From NCBI GenBank assembly GCA_049698695.1, contig JBAVYH010000072.1, positions 1 to 64,000 on the forward strand: DNA of 64,000 nucleotides, written 5' to 3'. The position numbers and the translations under genes were made by a program. Numbering within the stretch: the first letter of the stretch is position 1; each line of letters starts with the position of its first letter. The stretch comes from Bog-375 sp049698695 (GTDB lineage: Bacteria > Acidobacteriota > Terriglobia > Bryobacterales > Bryobacteraceae). The notes below the pieces were generated by a model, which made no database searches, was not told the origin of the DNA, and saw nothing but the letters and a program-made list of their open reading frames with translations. Of the stretch, positions 8,920 to 16,309 are shown piece after piece.

Positions 8920-9258
8920 ATGGCCGTAACCAAGAAGGATCCAGCCGCCGTTGCCTTGGGGCGCAAAGGTGGCAAAATCGGCGGGCCGGCAAGAGCCGCC
9001 AAGCTCAGTCGCGAGCGGCGCAGCGAAATCGCGCGCAAAGCCGTCCAGACGCGTTGGGCGAGGGCAAAAGATGGCCGCGGCCATAAGCTTCGCCAACGCA
9101 TCCCTTCTGCAACAGTCGCTACCACTGCGGACAATTCGGACCAAGCGCTCCTATCCCTGTTGAAGCGCATCAGAGCAACCGACAGTCGGGCTGAGTTCCG
9201 CCGCCTTTCCGATAAGATTGCGCGCGTGATATTCCACAAGCAGTTCGAGAACACTTAG
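8920..9258 (+). CDS. Small basic protein with a GRKGGKIGG/ARAAKLS motif
   Basis: 112 residues. The first 50 are very basic and carry ALGRKGGKIGGPARAAKLS followed by RRSEIARKAVQTRWARAK. Helices with this pattern recur in small uncharacterised bacterial proteins and could bind nucleic acid. The second half (LLSLLKRIRATDSRAEFRRL) is helical. No signal peptide is seen. It has its own promoter with operator-like repeats, and a second small gene follows after about 65 bases. A toxin-antitoxin-like or regulatory pair is possible but is inference. Confidence 0.72.
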   Translation: MAVTKKDPAAVALGRKGGKIGGPARAAKLSRERRSEIARKAVQTRWARAKDGRGHKLRQRIPSATVATTADNSDQALLSLLKRIRATDSRAEFRRLSDKIARVIFHKQFENT

Positions 9259-9323
9259 AATCGGCGGTTCGGCCGGCTAGACGAGCCGGTTCGAGGTGCC
9301 AAGCCCCAAATGCCACGCTAGAA

Positions 9324-9566
9324 ATGCCAAGGATAAGGAGGCCTCCACCGCAGAGAGTCATGGATCACCTTCTCCGGCGCCACCAGGAGCGTCTCATCTC
9401 ATCCACCGATCTCCTGGAATTGAAGCGCTGGATCGAGTCCGATCCTGCCGTGCCAACTGGAAAATGGTTCAAGCGCTTTTCGAACTTCACGCTGGCCGGC
9501 AAAGGCGAATTGCCTTCGACATTCTTAACATCGGGCATGGCTGTCGAAGGTGAAGAAGTCCAGTGA
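9324..9566 (+). CDS. Small protein of unknown function, possible partner of the preceding gene
   Basis: 80 residues from the ATG at 9324, or 68 from the ATG at 9360. AAGGAGG occurs between the two starts but is too far (about 18 bases) from the second for a normal ribosome site, so the start is uncertain. The core (RRHQERLISSTDLLELKRWI, then a GKWFKRFSNFTLAGKGELP stretch) looks like a real compact domain, with acidic, aromatic and basic residues mixed. The end (GMAVEGEEVQ) nearly abuts the convergent LysR gene. I do not recognise the family. Confidence 0.55.
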   Translation: MPRIRRPPPQRVMDHLLRRHQERLISSTDLLELKRWIESDPAVPTGKWFKRFSNFTLAGKGELPSTFLTSGMAVEGEEVQ

Positions 9567-9570
9567 CAAC

Positions 9571-10440
9571 TCACCCCACAATTTCCAGAAACGCGCGCGC
9601 GGCGTGGCTCAGCGCGCGGCGGGTGGGATACACCAGGCGGATCTTGCGCTCGATGTTCATTTCCTTCACGCGCACTTCGCAAAGCAGCTTCTGCTCAATT
9701 TCCTGCTCCACGCACATGCGCGGCAGAAACGCCACGCCCTGGTTGTCCTGCACCATTTTGCGAATGCTCTCGATGGTCGGCATGTCGACATCCATGCGGA
9801 GCGGCACCTTGCGCGCCTGAAACTCGCGGATCACCACGTCGCGGTACGGGGAGTTCACGTTGTGGGCAATGAAATTCTCCTCCGCCAGATCGGCGATCGA
9901 CACGCTCTTGCGCCGGGCCAGCCGGTGGCGCGGCGAAACCACCAGGGCCACCGCGTCGGTATAAATCACTTTCGAGCGGAGCCGGTCGTCGCCAGGATCG
10001 TAGCTGATCACCCCCAGCTCCAGGTTGCCATCGATCAGCTCGTTGGGGATTTTGCTCCCCATGCTGCGCCGTACCGTCACTTTGATCCTAGGATGCAGCG
10101 CCCGGTACCGCTCGATGTGGTGCAGCAGGTACAGGGTGGTGGATTCGTTGGCACCCACCGTCAGCCGCCCGGCGGAATTATCGCGCAGCTCGGCCAGCGA
10201 GTTCTCCAGCTCCCGCTCCAGACTCTCGAAGCGGCGCGCGAAATCGAGCGCGCTGCGGCCCGCATCGGTCAGCAGCAGCTCTTTGCCGGAACGGTCGATC
10301 AGTTTTTCGCCCAGCTCTTGCTCGAGCCGTTGCAGCGCCAGCGACACCGCCGGCTGCGTGCGCAGCAGCTTCTCCGCCGCGCGTGAGAAGCTGCCTTCGG
10401 TCGCCACCATCAGAAACACCTGCAGCGGATTCAGTTCCAT
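9571..10440 (-). CDS. LysR-family transcriptional regulator
   Basis: 289 residues from the ATG at 10440. The N-terminal winged helix-turn-helix is typical (MELNPLQVFLMVATEGSFSR, then AAEKLLRTQPAVSLALQRLE). The two-lobed effector domain contains GRLTVGANEST at the start of lobe 1 and DNQGVAFLPRMCV near the end. It is divergent from leuA across a 99-base gap, the usual arrangement for a LysR regulator of the neighbouring operon. I infer control of leuABCD, but the effector cannot be read from sequence. Confidence 0.9.
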   Translation of the reverse strand: MELNPLQVFLMVATEGSFSRAAEKLLRTQPAVSLALQRLEQELGEKLIDRSGKELLLTDAGRSALDFARRFESLERELENSLAELRDNSAGRLTVGANESTTLYLLHHIERYRALHPRIKVTVRRSMGSKIPNELIDGNLELGVISYDPGDDRLRSKVIYTDAVALVVSPRHRLARRKSVSIADLAEENFIAHNVNSPYRDVVIREFQARKVPLRMDVDMPTIESIRKMVQDNQGVAFLPRMCVEQEIEQKLLCEVRVKEMNIERKIRLVYPTRRALSHAARAFLEIVG

Positions 10441-10450
10441 GGCGGTTTCA

Positions 10451-10519
10451 TTATAACATCTGCTAATAGACACCTGTAAGATTATAAATTTGCCAAATCC
10501 GATGCCGGATGCGCATAAT
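10451..10519 (+). promoter_or_regulatory. Divergent lysR/leuA control region
   Basis: TTATAA occurs twice, at 10451-10456 and 10482-10487, the AT-rich spots of an otherwise GC-rich region and plausible LysR contacts. A leuA promoter can be read as TTGCCA (10490-10495), an 18-base spacer, and CATAAT (10514-10519), with the leuA ATG at 10540. Neither operator nor promoter is proven. Confidence 0.45.
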
Positions 10520-10539
10520 GCAGAGTATCGGTGGCAAAC

Positions 10540-11712
10540 ATGAGTGAGCGCGTCTACATTTTCGATACCACGCTGCGCGACGGCGAACAGTCCCCCGGCT
10601 GCAGCATGACCGTGCCGGAGAAAGTTCGCATGGCGCACAAACTGACTGAGCTGGGTGCGGACATTCTGGAAGCCGGCTTCCCCATCGCTTCCGACGGCGA
10701 TTTCGAGGCGGTCCGGGAGGTGAGCCGCGAGTTCCCCGAAGCGCGCGTGGCCGGCCTGGCGCGCTGCTGCACGCTGGATGTGGAACGCGCCGTCCAGGCA
10801 CTCGAACCCGCGCGGCAGCCGCGTCTCCACACCTTCATCGCCACCAGCGATATCCACCTGAATTACAAGTTGCACAAGACCCGGCAGCAGGTGCTCGAAG
10901 ACGCCGTCGCGGCCGTCGAGCTGGCCCGGCGTCATGTCGATGACGTCGAGTTCTCCGCCGAGGATGGCGCCCGCACCGATGTCGACTTCCTGATCGAAAT
11001 CTCCAAAGCCGTGGTGGCCGCCGGCGCCGGCACCGTCAATATCCCCGATACCGTGGGCTATTCGACGCCCAAGGAATACGGCGAGCTGATCGGCAAGGTG
11101 GCCCGCGCGCTTGGCTCGAGCGCCATCGTCAGCGTGCATTGCCACGACGATCTTGGCCTGGCCGTGGCCAATTCCCTCACCGCCATCGAAGCCGGGGCGC
11201 GCCAGGTGGAGTGCACCATCAACGGCATCGGCGAACGCGCCGGCAATTGTTCGCTCGAAGAAGTGGTCATGATTTTGAAGACCCGCTCCGATACCTATCC
11301 TTATTACACCGGCATCCGCACGGAGCACCTGTACGGGGCGAGCGAGTTGCTGAGCTCCCTCATCACCTTCGGCCCGCAGCCGAACAAGGCGATCGTCGGC
11401 GCCAACGCCTTCGCACACGAAGCCGGGATTCATCAGGACGGCTACTTGAAAGAGAAAACCACCTACGAGATTATCGACCCGCGCACGGTGGGCATTCCCG
11501 AAGGCAAGCTGGTGCTGGGCAAGCACAGCGGCCGTCACGCGCTCCACCAGCGCGCCCGCAGCCTGGGCTACGAGCTTGACCGCCAGCAGCTCGATGAGCT
11601 GTACCACCGCTTCACCGCGGTCGCCGACCAGCGTAAGAAAGGCCTCATGGATAAGGAAATTGAAGCGCTGATTCTGGATGGCCAGCCCGCCAAGACGGCA
11701 GTGGCGGGCTAA
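10540..11712 (+). CDS. leuA: 2-isopropylmalate synthase, short form without regulatory domain
   Basis: 390 residues from the ATG at 10540; an in-frame GTG lies at 10531. It condenses acetyl-CoA with 2-oxoisovalerate, the first step of leucine synthesis. The catalytic TIM barrel has FDTTLRDGEQSPG, the metal-binding VHCHDDLG, and NGIGERAGNCSLEE. The linker ends at LMDKEIEAL and the protein then stops. Typical LeuA enzymes are about 510 residues with a C-terminal leucine-binding domain, which is absent here. Homocitrate or citramalate synthases are also short, but the immediate leuBCD context favours LeuA. Confidence 0.88.
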   Translation: MSERVYIFDTTLRDGEQSPGCSMTVPEKVRMAHKLTELGADILEAGFPIASDGDFEAVREVSREFPEARVAGLARCCTLDVERAVQALEPARQPRLHTFIATSDIHLNYKLHKTRQQVLEDAVAAVELARRHVDDVEFSAEDGARTDVDFLIEISKAVVAAGAGTVNIPDTVGYSTPKEYGELIGKVARALGSSAIVSVHCHDDLGLAVANSLTAIEAGARQVECTINGIGERAGNCSLEEVVMILKTRSDTYPYYTGIRTEHLYGASELLSSLITFGPQPNKAIVGANAFAHEAGIHQDGYLKEKTTYEIIDPRTVGIPEGKLVLGKHSGRHALHQRARSLGYELDRQQLDELYHRFTAVADQRKKGLMDKEIEALILDGQPAKTAVAG

Positions 11713-11715
11713 GGC

Positions 11716-12801
11716 ATGGATCTGAACGTTCTGGTTTTGCCCGGTGACGGCATCGGCACGGAAGTTACCCGCGAAGCCGTCCGGGTGCTCGGCCGCGTGG
11801 CCGGGAAATGGCATCATAACCTCAAACTGACGGAAGGATTGCTCGGCGGAGTAGCGATTCATCGCACCGGCACGCCGTTCCCGGAAGCGACGGCGCGCCT
11901 CGCAGCCGAAGCCGATGCCACCCTGATGGGCGCGGTGGGGTTGCCCGAATTCGACAACGCTCCGCCCGAGAAACGGCCCGAGAAAGGACTGCTGGGGATT
12001 CGCCAGGCTTTAGGCGTGTACGCCAACCTGCGGCCTGTGCGCGCCTACGCATCGCAACTGGATTCTTCGCCGCTGAAGAATCGTCTGGTGGAAGGCACCG
12101 ACATGATCATCGTCCGCGAACTGACGGGCGGTATCTACTACGGAACCCCGCGCGGCATCATCGAAAACGGCGGGGAAACGCGAGCGGTCAATACCATGAC
12201 TTATACGCGCTCGGAAATCGAACGCGTATCGCGCATGGCCTTCCACCTGGCGCGCGGGCGGCGCAAGAAAGTAACTTCGGTGGATAAGTCGAACGTGCTC
12301 GAAAACTCGCAGTTATGGCGGCGCGTGGTGATCGAAGTAGCGAAAGAGTATCCCGATGTAGCGCTCGATCACCTGTTGGTGGATAACTGCGCCATGCAAC
12401 TGATTTTGAATCCGCGGCGCTTCGATATCGTGCTCACCGAAAACATGTTCGGCGACATTTTGAGTGATGAAGGCGCGGTGCTGGCCGGTTCCATCGGCAT
12501 GTTGCCCTCCGCGTCCATCGGCGGCCAGAAACCCTCCGGCGCGTGGGTGGGATTGTACGAGCCGGTACACGGTTCGGCGCCCGATATTGCCGGCCAGAAC
12601 AAAGCCAACCCGCTGGGGGCGATCGGCTCGGTTGCGGCCATGCTGCAATACAGTTTCGGATTGAAAGAAGAAGCCGGCGCGGTGGACGCGGCCATTGAGA
12701 CGGTCCTCGCCAGCGGCAAAGTTACTGCGGATTTGCGACCTCCCGGCGCTCCCGCCACCACCGAACAGGTGGGGCAAGCGGTGTGCGCCGCGATCGGCTG
12801 A
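11716..12801 (+). CDS. leuB: 3-isopropylmalate dehydrogenase
   Basis: 361 residues, the normal length. It oxidises and decarboxylates 3-isopropylmalate in leucine synthesis. Motifs include VLPGDGIGTEVTREAVRVL at the N-terminus and RELTGGIYYGTPRG in the substrate loop. The Lys of VDKSNVLE, LLVDNCAMQL, NMFGDILSDEGA with the metal aspartates, and the NAD-binding EPVHGSAPDIAG are also present. It starts three bases after the leuA stop, so the two are tightly coupled. Confidence 0.96.
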   Translation: MDLNVLVLPGDGIGTEVTREAVRVLGRVAGKWHHNLKLTEGLLGGVAIHRTGTPFPEATARLAAEADATLMGAVGLPEFDNAPPEKRPEKGLLGIRQALGVYANLRPVRAYASQLDSSPLKNRLVEGTDMIIVRELTGGIYYGTPRGIIENGGETRAVNTMTYTRSEIERVSRMAFHLARGRRKKVTSVDKSNVLENSQLWRRVVIEVAKEYPDVALDHLLVDNCAMQLILNPRRFDIVLTENMFGDILSDEGAVLAGSIGMLPSASIGGQKPSGAWVGLYEPVHGSAPDIAGQNKANPLGAIGSVAAMLQYSFGLKEEAGAVDAAIETVLASGKVTADLRPPGAPATTEQVGQAVCAAIG

Positions 12802-12827
12802 GGCGGGGCTTACCGGCCCCGCCTCAG
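12798..12827 (+). terminator. Strong hairpin overlapping the leuB stop codon
   Basis: A perfect 12-base GC-rich inverted repeat (12798-12809 with 12816-12827, loop TTACCG) overlaps the leuB stop codon. There is no T-run after it, so it is not a classic intrinsic terminator. It may be a transcript-stabilising or attenuating hairpin between leuB and leuC. Confidence 0.5.
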
Positions 12828-12860
12828 CCAAAACCAGGACTTGTTTCGTACAGCCGTAGC

Positions 12861-12900
12861 AGCCGCTCCGATGTGCGTTCAGAGCCGCGAGGGAGCGGTT
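12861..12900. repeat. Dispersed palindromic repeat, family A (shortened copy)
   Basis: This copy reads GCCGCTCC, then TCAGAGCCGCGA and GGGAGCGGTT. It matches the full element at 15069-15136 but lacks about six bases (ACCGTC) of the core. It lies in the 226-base gap between leuB and leuC. Confidence 0.6.
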
Positions 12901-13027
12901 GTCGGCGATTACACTAGTTACTTCCGGGCAGGCCCTCAACGGTCTTGCCTCAGCCATAATAGAAGAAGATCCGTAGTCGAACGCCGGGACTAGTCCTGGC
13001 TGACCATCGTCTCCGGCCCCTGTTCAT

Positions 13028-14428
13028 ATGCCTCATACCATCATCGAAAAACTATGGAATTCGCACCTGGTCGAAGAACAGCCCGGCGCACCGGCGCTGT
13101 TGTTCATCGACCTGCACCTGGTGCACGAAGTCACTTCGCCGCAGGCATTTCAGGGCCTGCGCGAGCGCGGCCTGAAAGTGCGGCGCCCCGATCTCACCAT
13201 TGCCACCGCCGATCACAGCATTCCTACCACCGACCGTTCGCTGCCCATCGTCGACCCGATCGCAGCCAAGCAACTCGCCCAACTCGAGACCAATTGCGCC
13301 GAATTCGGCATCCGCTGTCTGGGCGTGCACAGCGACCGCCAGGGCATCGTCCACGTGATCGGCCCCGAGCTGGGTCTCACCCAACCGGGCATGACAGTGG
13401 TGTGCGGCGATAGCCACACCGCCACGCATGGCGCTTTCGGCGCGCTGGCCTTCGGTATCGGCACCAGCGAAGTGGAAAACGTGCTGGCTACGCAATGTTT
13501 GTTACAGCGTAAGTCGAAGACGTTCGAAGTCCGCGTGGACGGAACGCTGCGCCGCGGCGTTTCCGCCAAGGATATCATCCTGGCGCTGATTGCGAAGATC
13601 GGCGTGGGCGGCGGCACGGGATGCGTGTTCGAATACGCCGGCAGCGCCATTCGCGCGCTGAATATGGATGAGCGCATGACGGTGTGCAACATGTCAATCG
13701 AAGGCGGCGCGCGCGCCGGCCTGATCGCGCCCGATGACACCACATTCGAATATCTTTGTGGCCGGCCCCACGCGCCGAAGGGCGCGGCATGGGACGCGGC
13801 GCTGGCGCGCTGGAAGCAACTGCCGACCGATGCGGGCGCGACTTATGACCGCCAGGTCGCCATCGATGCCGATGCGCTCGAGCCGATGATCACTTACGGC
13901 ACTAACCCCGGCATGGGCGTGCCGATCAACGCGCCGCTGCCCAAGCCGGCAGATGTCAGCGATCCGATGGCGCGCGATTCCATCTCGAAGGCGCTGGCTT
14001 ACATGGGCCTGGAAGGCGGCAAACCTCTGGCCGGGCATGCTATCGACGTGGTTTTCATCGGAAGCTGCACCAATTCGCGAATTTCCGATCTGCGCGCCGC
14101 CGCCTCCGTCCTCAAGGGCCGCAAAGTGAATCCCAAACTGCGAGTGCTGGTGGTGCCTGGCTCGCAGGAGGTGAAACGCCAGGCTATCGCTGAAGGCTTG
14201 CCCGATGTTTTCCGCGCCGCGGGTTGCGAGTGGCGCGACGCGGGCTGCTCGATGTGTATCGCCATGAACGGCGATCAACTGGCGCCGGGCGAATACAGCG
14301 TTTCCACCAGCAACCGTAATTTCGAAGGACGCCAGGGCAAAGGAGGCCGCACCTTTCTGGCCAGCCCGCTGACCGCGGCGGCCAGCGCCATCACCGGCGT
14401 GGTCACCGACGTGAGGACACTGCTATGA
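13028..14428 (+). CDS. leuC: 3-isopropylmalate dehydratase, large subunit
   Basis: 466 residues, the usual length of bacterial LeuC. With LeuD it isomerises 2- to 3-isopropylmalate using a 4Fe-4S cluster. Cluster cysteines are visible in IGSCTNSRISDL and in AGCSMCIAMN. VVCGDSHTATHGAFGALAFG and LLFIDLHLVHEVTSPQAF are also diagnostic. It starts at the ATG at 13028 and its last bases overlap the leuD start. Confidence 0.96.
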   Translation: MPHTIIEKLWNSHLVEEQPGAPALLFIDLHLVHEVTSPQAFQGLRERGLKVRRPDLTIATADHSIPTTDRSLPIVDPIAAKQLAQLETNCAEFGIRCLGVHSDRQGIVHVIGPELGLTQPGMTVVCGDSHTATHGAFGALAFGIGTSEVENVLATQCLLQRKSKTFEVRVDGTLRRGVSAKDIILALIAKIGVGGGTGCVFEYAGSAIRALNMDERMTVCNMSIEGGARAGLIAPDDTTFEYLCGRPHAPKGAAWDAALARWKQLPTDAGATYDRQVAIDADALEPMITYGTNPGMGVPINAPLPKPADVSDPMARDSISKALAYMGLEGGKPLAGHAIDVVFIGSCTNSRISDLRAAASVLKGRKVNPKLRVLVVPGSQEVKRQAIAEGLPDVFRAAGCEWRDAGCSMCIAMNGDQLAPGEYSVSTSNRNFEGRQGKGGRTFLASPLTAAASAITGVVTDVRTLL

Positions 14429-15033
14429 AGCCGTTCACCAATTTCCGCAGCCGCCTGGTTCCGCTGGCCATCAACAACATCGATACCGACCAGATCATTC
14501 CGGCGCGCTTCCTGAAGACGACCTCCAAGGAGGGCCTCGACCGGCAGTTGTTCTGCGATTGGCGCTACGATGCGCAGGGCAACCCGAAGCCGGATTTCAT
14601 CCTCAACCAGCCACGCGCGGCGGGAGCGCAGGTGCTGCTGGCTGGCGATAACTTCGGCTGCGGCAGCTCGCGCGAGCACGCCCCCTGGGCGCTCACCCAG
14701 TTTGGCTTCCGCGCCGTGGTGAGCACTTCGTTCGCCGATATCTTCAAGGGCAACTCGCTGAAGAACGCGCTGCTGCCTATTGCGGTCCCGCCGGACGTGC
14801 ATGCGGAGCTGTTTGCGGCGGTCGCCGCCAATCCCGATGCCACGGTCGAAATCGATCTCGCGGCGCAGACCATCACCACGCCGGCCGGCAGCCGCGTCCA
14901 GTTCCCCATTGACGCTTTCGCCAAGCACTGCCTGCTCGAAGGCGTCGATGAGCTGGGCTACATCCTGAAGCGGGAAGCCGCCATCCGCGCCTACGAATCA
15001 TCGCACCCGGCGGCCATCAAGACCGCGGCGTGA
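14425..15033 (+). CDS. leuD: 3-isopropylmalate dehydratase, small subunit
   Basis: 202 residues, the swivel-domain partner of LeuC. Family motifs include NIDTDQIIPARFLK, LAGDNFGCGSSREHAPWAL, and FADIFKGNSLKNALLPI. The ATG overlaps the leuC stop in an ATGA arrangement, so the subunits are coupled in translation. A full family A palindrome follows the gene and could act as the 3' end of the leu transcript. Confidence 0.96.
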   Translation: MKPFTNFRSRLVPLAINNIDTDQIIPARFLKTTSKEGLDRQLFCDWRYDAQGNPKPDFILNQPRAAGAQVLLAGDNFGCGSSREHAPWALTQFGFRAVVSTSFADIFKGNSLKNALLPIAVPPDVHAELFAAVAANPDATVEIDLAAQTITTPAGSRVQFPIDAFAKHCLLEGVDELGYILKREAAIRAYESSHPAAIKTAA

Positions 15034-15068
15034 CCTCTCTCGCTAGGGCCGGGGCGTAACCAGCCAGC

Positions 15069-15136
15069 ACCAACCGCTCCCTGACGGTCGCAGCTCCGAT
15101 GCGTTCAGAGCCGCGACCGTCAGGGAGCGGTTTGGT
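15069..15136. repeat. Dispersed palindromic repeat, family A (full copy)
   Basis: Two arms of about 28 bases form an almost perfect inverted repeat. The left arm contains CCGCTCCCTGACGGTCGC and the right arm GCGACCGTCAGGGAGCGG, ending ACCAA/TTTGGT on the outside. The loop is about 11 bases. Related copies are at 12861-12900, 15685-15766 and 63508-63540. Confidence 0.75.
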
Positions 15137-15238
15137 GTAGTAAATTACCGAGCGAGTCCTGAACAAACGCCGGGCGCGCTATTTCCTGCATCTTTTTGCC
15201 GCCTGCCCCATCCAGAATCAAGGAGGCAGGAGACACAA

Positions 15239-15664
15239 GTGAAACGCACAGCGAGCGCGCAATGGCGCGGCGATTTGAAGACCGGCAAGGGAACCGTATC
15301 CACCTCGAGCGGTGTGCTGGAGAATTCGCAATACTCCTTCAGCACGCGCTTTGAAAACGGCAAGGGGACCAACCCCGAAGAGCTTCTGGCAGCGGCTCAC
15401 GCCGGTTGCTTCACCATGGCCCTCTCCGCGCAACTGGGTGAGGCGAAGCTGGTTGCAACAAGCCTGGAAACCACTTGCACCATCAGCCTGGAAAAAGGCG
15501 ACCAAGGCTTCGCCATTACCGAAAGCCACCTGGAACTCAAGGCGAAAGTGCCCGGGGCCAGCCAGGCGGCCTTCGACCAAGCCGTGGCCAATGCCAAGTC
15601 CGGCTGCCCGGTTTCCAAACTCTACAACACCAAGATCACGCTGTCGGCCACGCTGGAAGCGTAA
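15239..15664 (+). CDS. OsmC-family peroxiredoxin
   Basis: 141 residues from a GTG start, with AAGGAGG and GGAG upstream. OsmC/Ohr-type proteins reduce organic hydroperoxides with two cysteines. Here they are in AAAHAGCFTMAL and KSGCPVSKLY. NPEELLAAAHAG and the N-terminal GKGTVST stretch match the OsmC branch better than Ohr. It lies alone between two family A repeats. Confidence 0.93.
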   Translation: MKRTASAQWRGDLKTGKGTVSTSSGVLENSQYSFSTRFENGKGTNPEELLAAAHAGCFTMALSAQLGEAKLVATSLETTCTISLEKGDQGFAITESHLELKAKVPGASQAAFDQAVANAKSGCPVSKLYNTKITLSATLEA

Positions 15665-15684
15665 CGGCTCGTACCGCAAGCCCT

Positions 15685-15766
15685 ACCGGCGCTCCCTCAC
15701 GGGGTGCCCTATGGGCCCGGCTCTGAACTGTCATCGGAGCCGCGACCGTCAGGGAGCGATTGCCGG
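15685..15766. repeat. Dispersed palindromic repeat, family A (diverged copy)
   Basis: The left part (CCGGCGCTCCCTCACGG) and right part (GAGCCGCGACCGTCAGGGAG, 15737-15756, ending ATTGCCGG) form an imperfect palindrome. The right half shares nearly all of its core with the copies at 15069 and 63508. The middle differs and is longer. It lies downstream of the osmC-type gene. Confidence 0.6.
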
Positions 15767-15895
15767 CAACTTGAACTCGTTATCACCTGACCGGCCCTGG
15801 GGCCCGCCCTCTCGGCGACAGGCCGCGCCTGAAGTCGCTGCAGCCCTTCCCACCGGCGCCCCCGATCATGGTACCCATAGTAAAAGGCGCACGCC

Positions 15896-16303
15896 ATGGG
15901 GCTCGAAATCCAGCAGCGGGAACACGAAGGCATCGTCATTCTGGACCTCAAAGGCCGCATCACGCTGGGACCCGAGGCGAGCGCTCTGCGGGACAAGGTG
16001 AAAGAGTTAAATAACGCCGGCAGCCACAACCTGGTCCTCAATCTCGCCGGCATCGATTTTATCGATAGCACCGGTCTGGGCGCATTGGTGATGTGCGCCA
16101 CCAGCCTGCGCAAGAGCCAGGGCAACGTGAAGCTGCTCAGCCTGAACCGGCGAACATGCGAGCTGCTGGTGATGACCAAGCTCGCCACCGTCTTCGAAAT
16201 CTTCACCGAGGAGCAGGACGCGGTGAACAGCTTTTTCCCCGACCGCAAGATCAAGCCGTTCGACGTGCTGAGCTTCGTCGAAGACATGAAGAAGGAGGAA
16301 TAG
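15896..16303 (+). CDS. STAS-domain anti-sigma factor antagonist
   Basis: 135 residues. A STAS fold (residues about 1-105) contains VILDLKGRITLG, then NLVLNLAGIDFIDSTGLGAL. The serine in DSTGLG sits where SpoIIAA-type antagonists are phosphorylated by an anti-sigma kinase. A further tail of about 30 residues (DRKIKPFDVLSFVEDMKKEE) is longer than minimal SpoIIAA. No kinase or sigma gene is adjacent. The next gene starts six bases later. It could act with the SpoIIE-type phosphatase at 40.8 kb, but that is inference. Confidence 0.9.
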   Translation: MGLEIQQREHEGIVILDLKGRITLGPEASALRDKVKELNNAGSHNLVLNLAGIDFIDSTGLGALVMCATSLRKSQGNVKLLSLNRRTCELLVMTKLATVFEIFTEEQDAVNSFFPDRKIKPFDVLSFVEDMKKEE

Positions 16304-16309
16304 GCGCCG

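Noticed and set aside
9571..11862. A 763-residue minus-strand protein spanning lysR and leuA
   Set aside because: Only the last 289 residues are the LysR protein; the rest is the antisense of leuA, with composition typical of a shadow frame.
12798..12827. Classic rho-independent terminator after leuB
   Set aside because: The stem is strong, but no T-run follows and leuC continues in the same direction.
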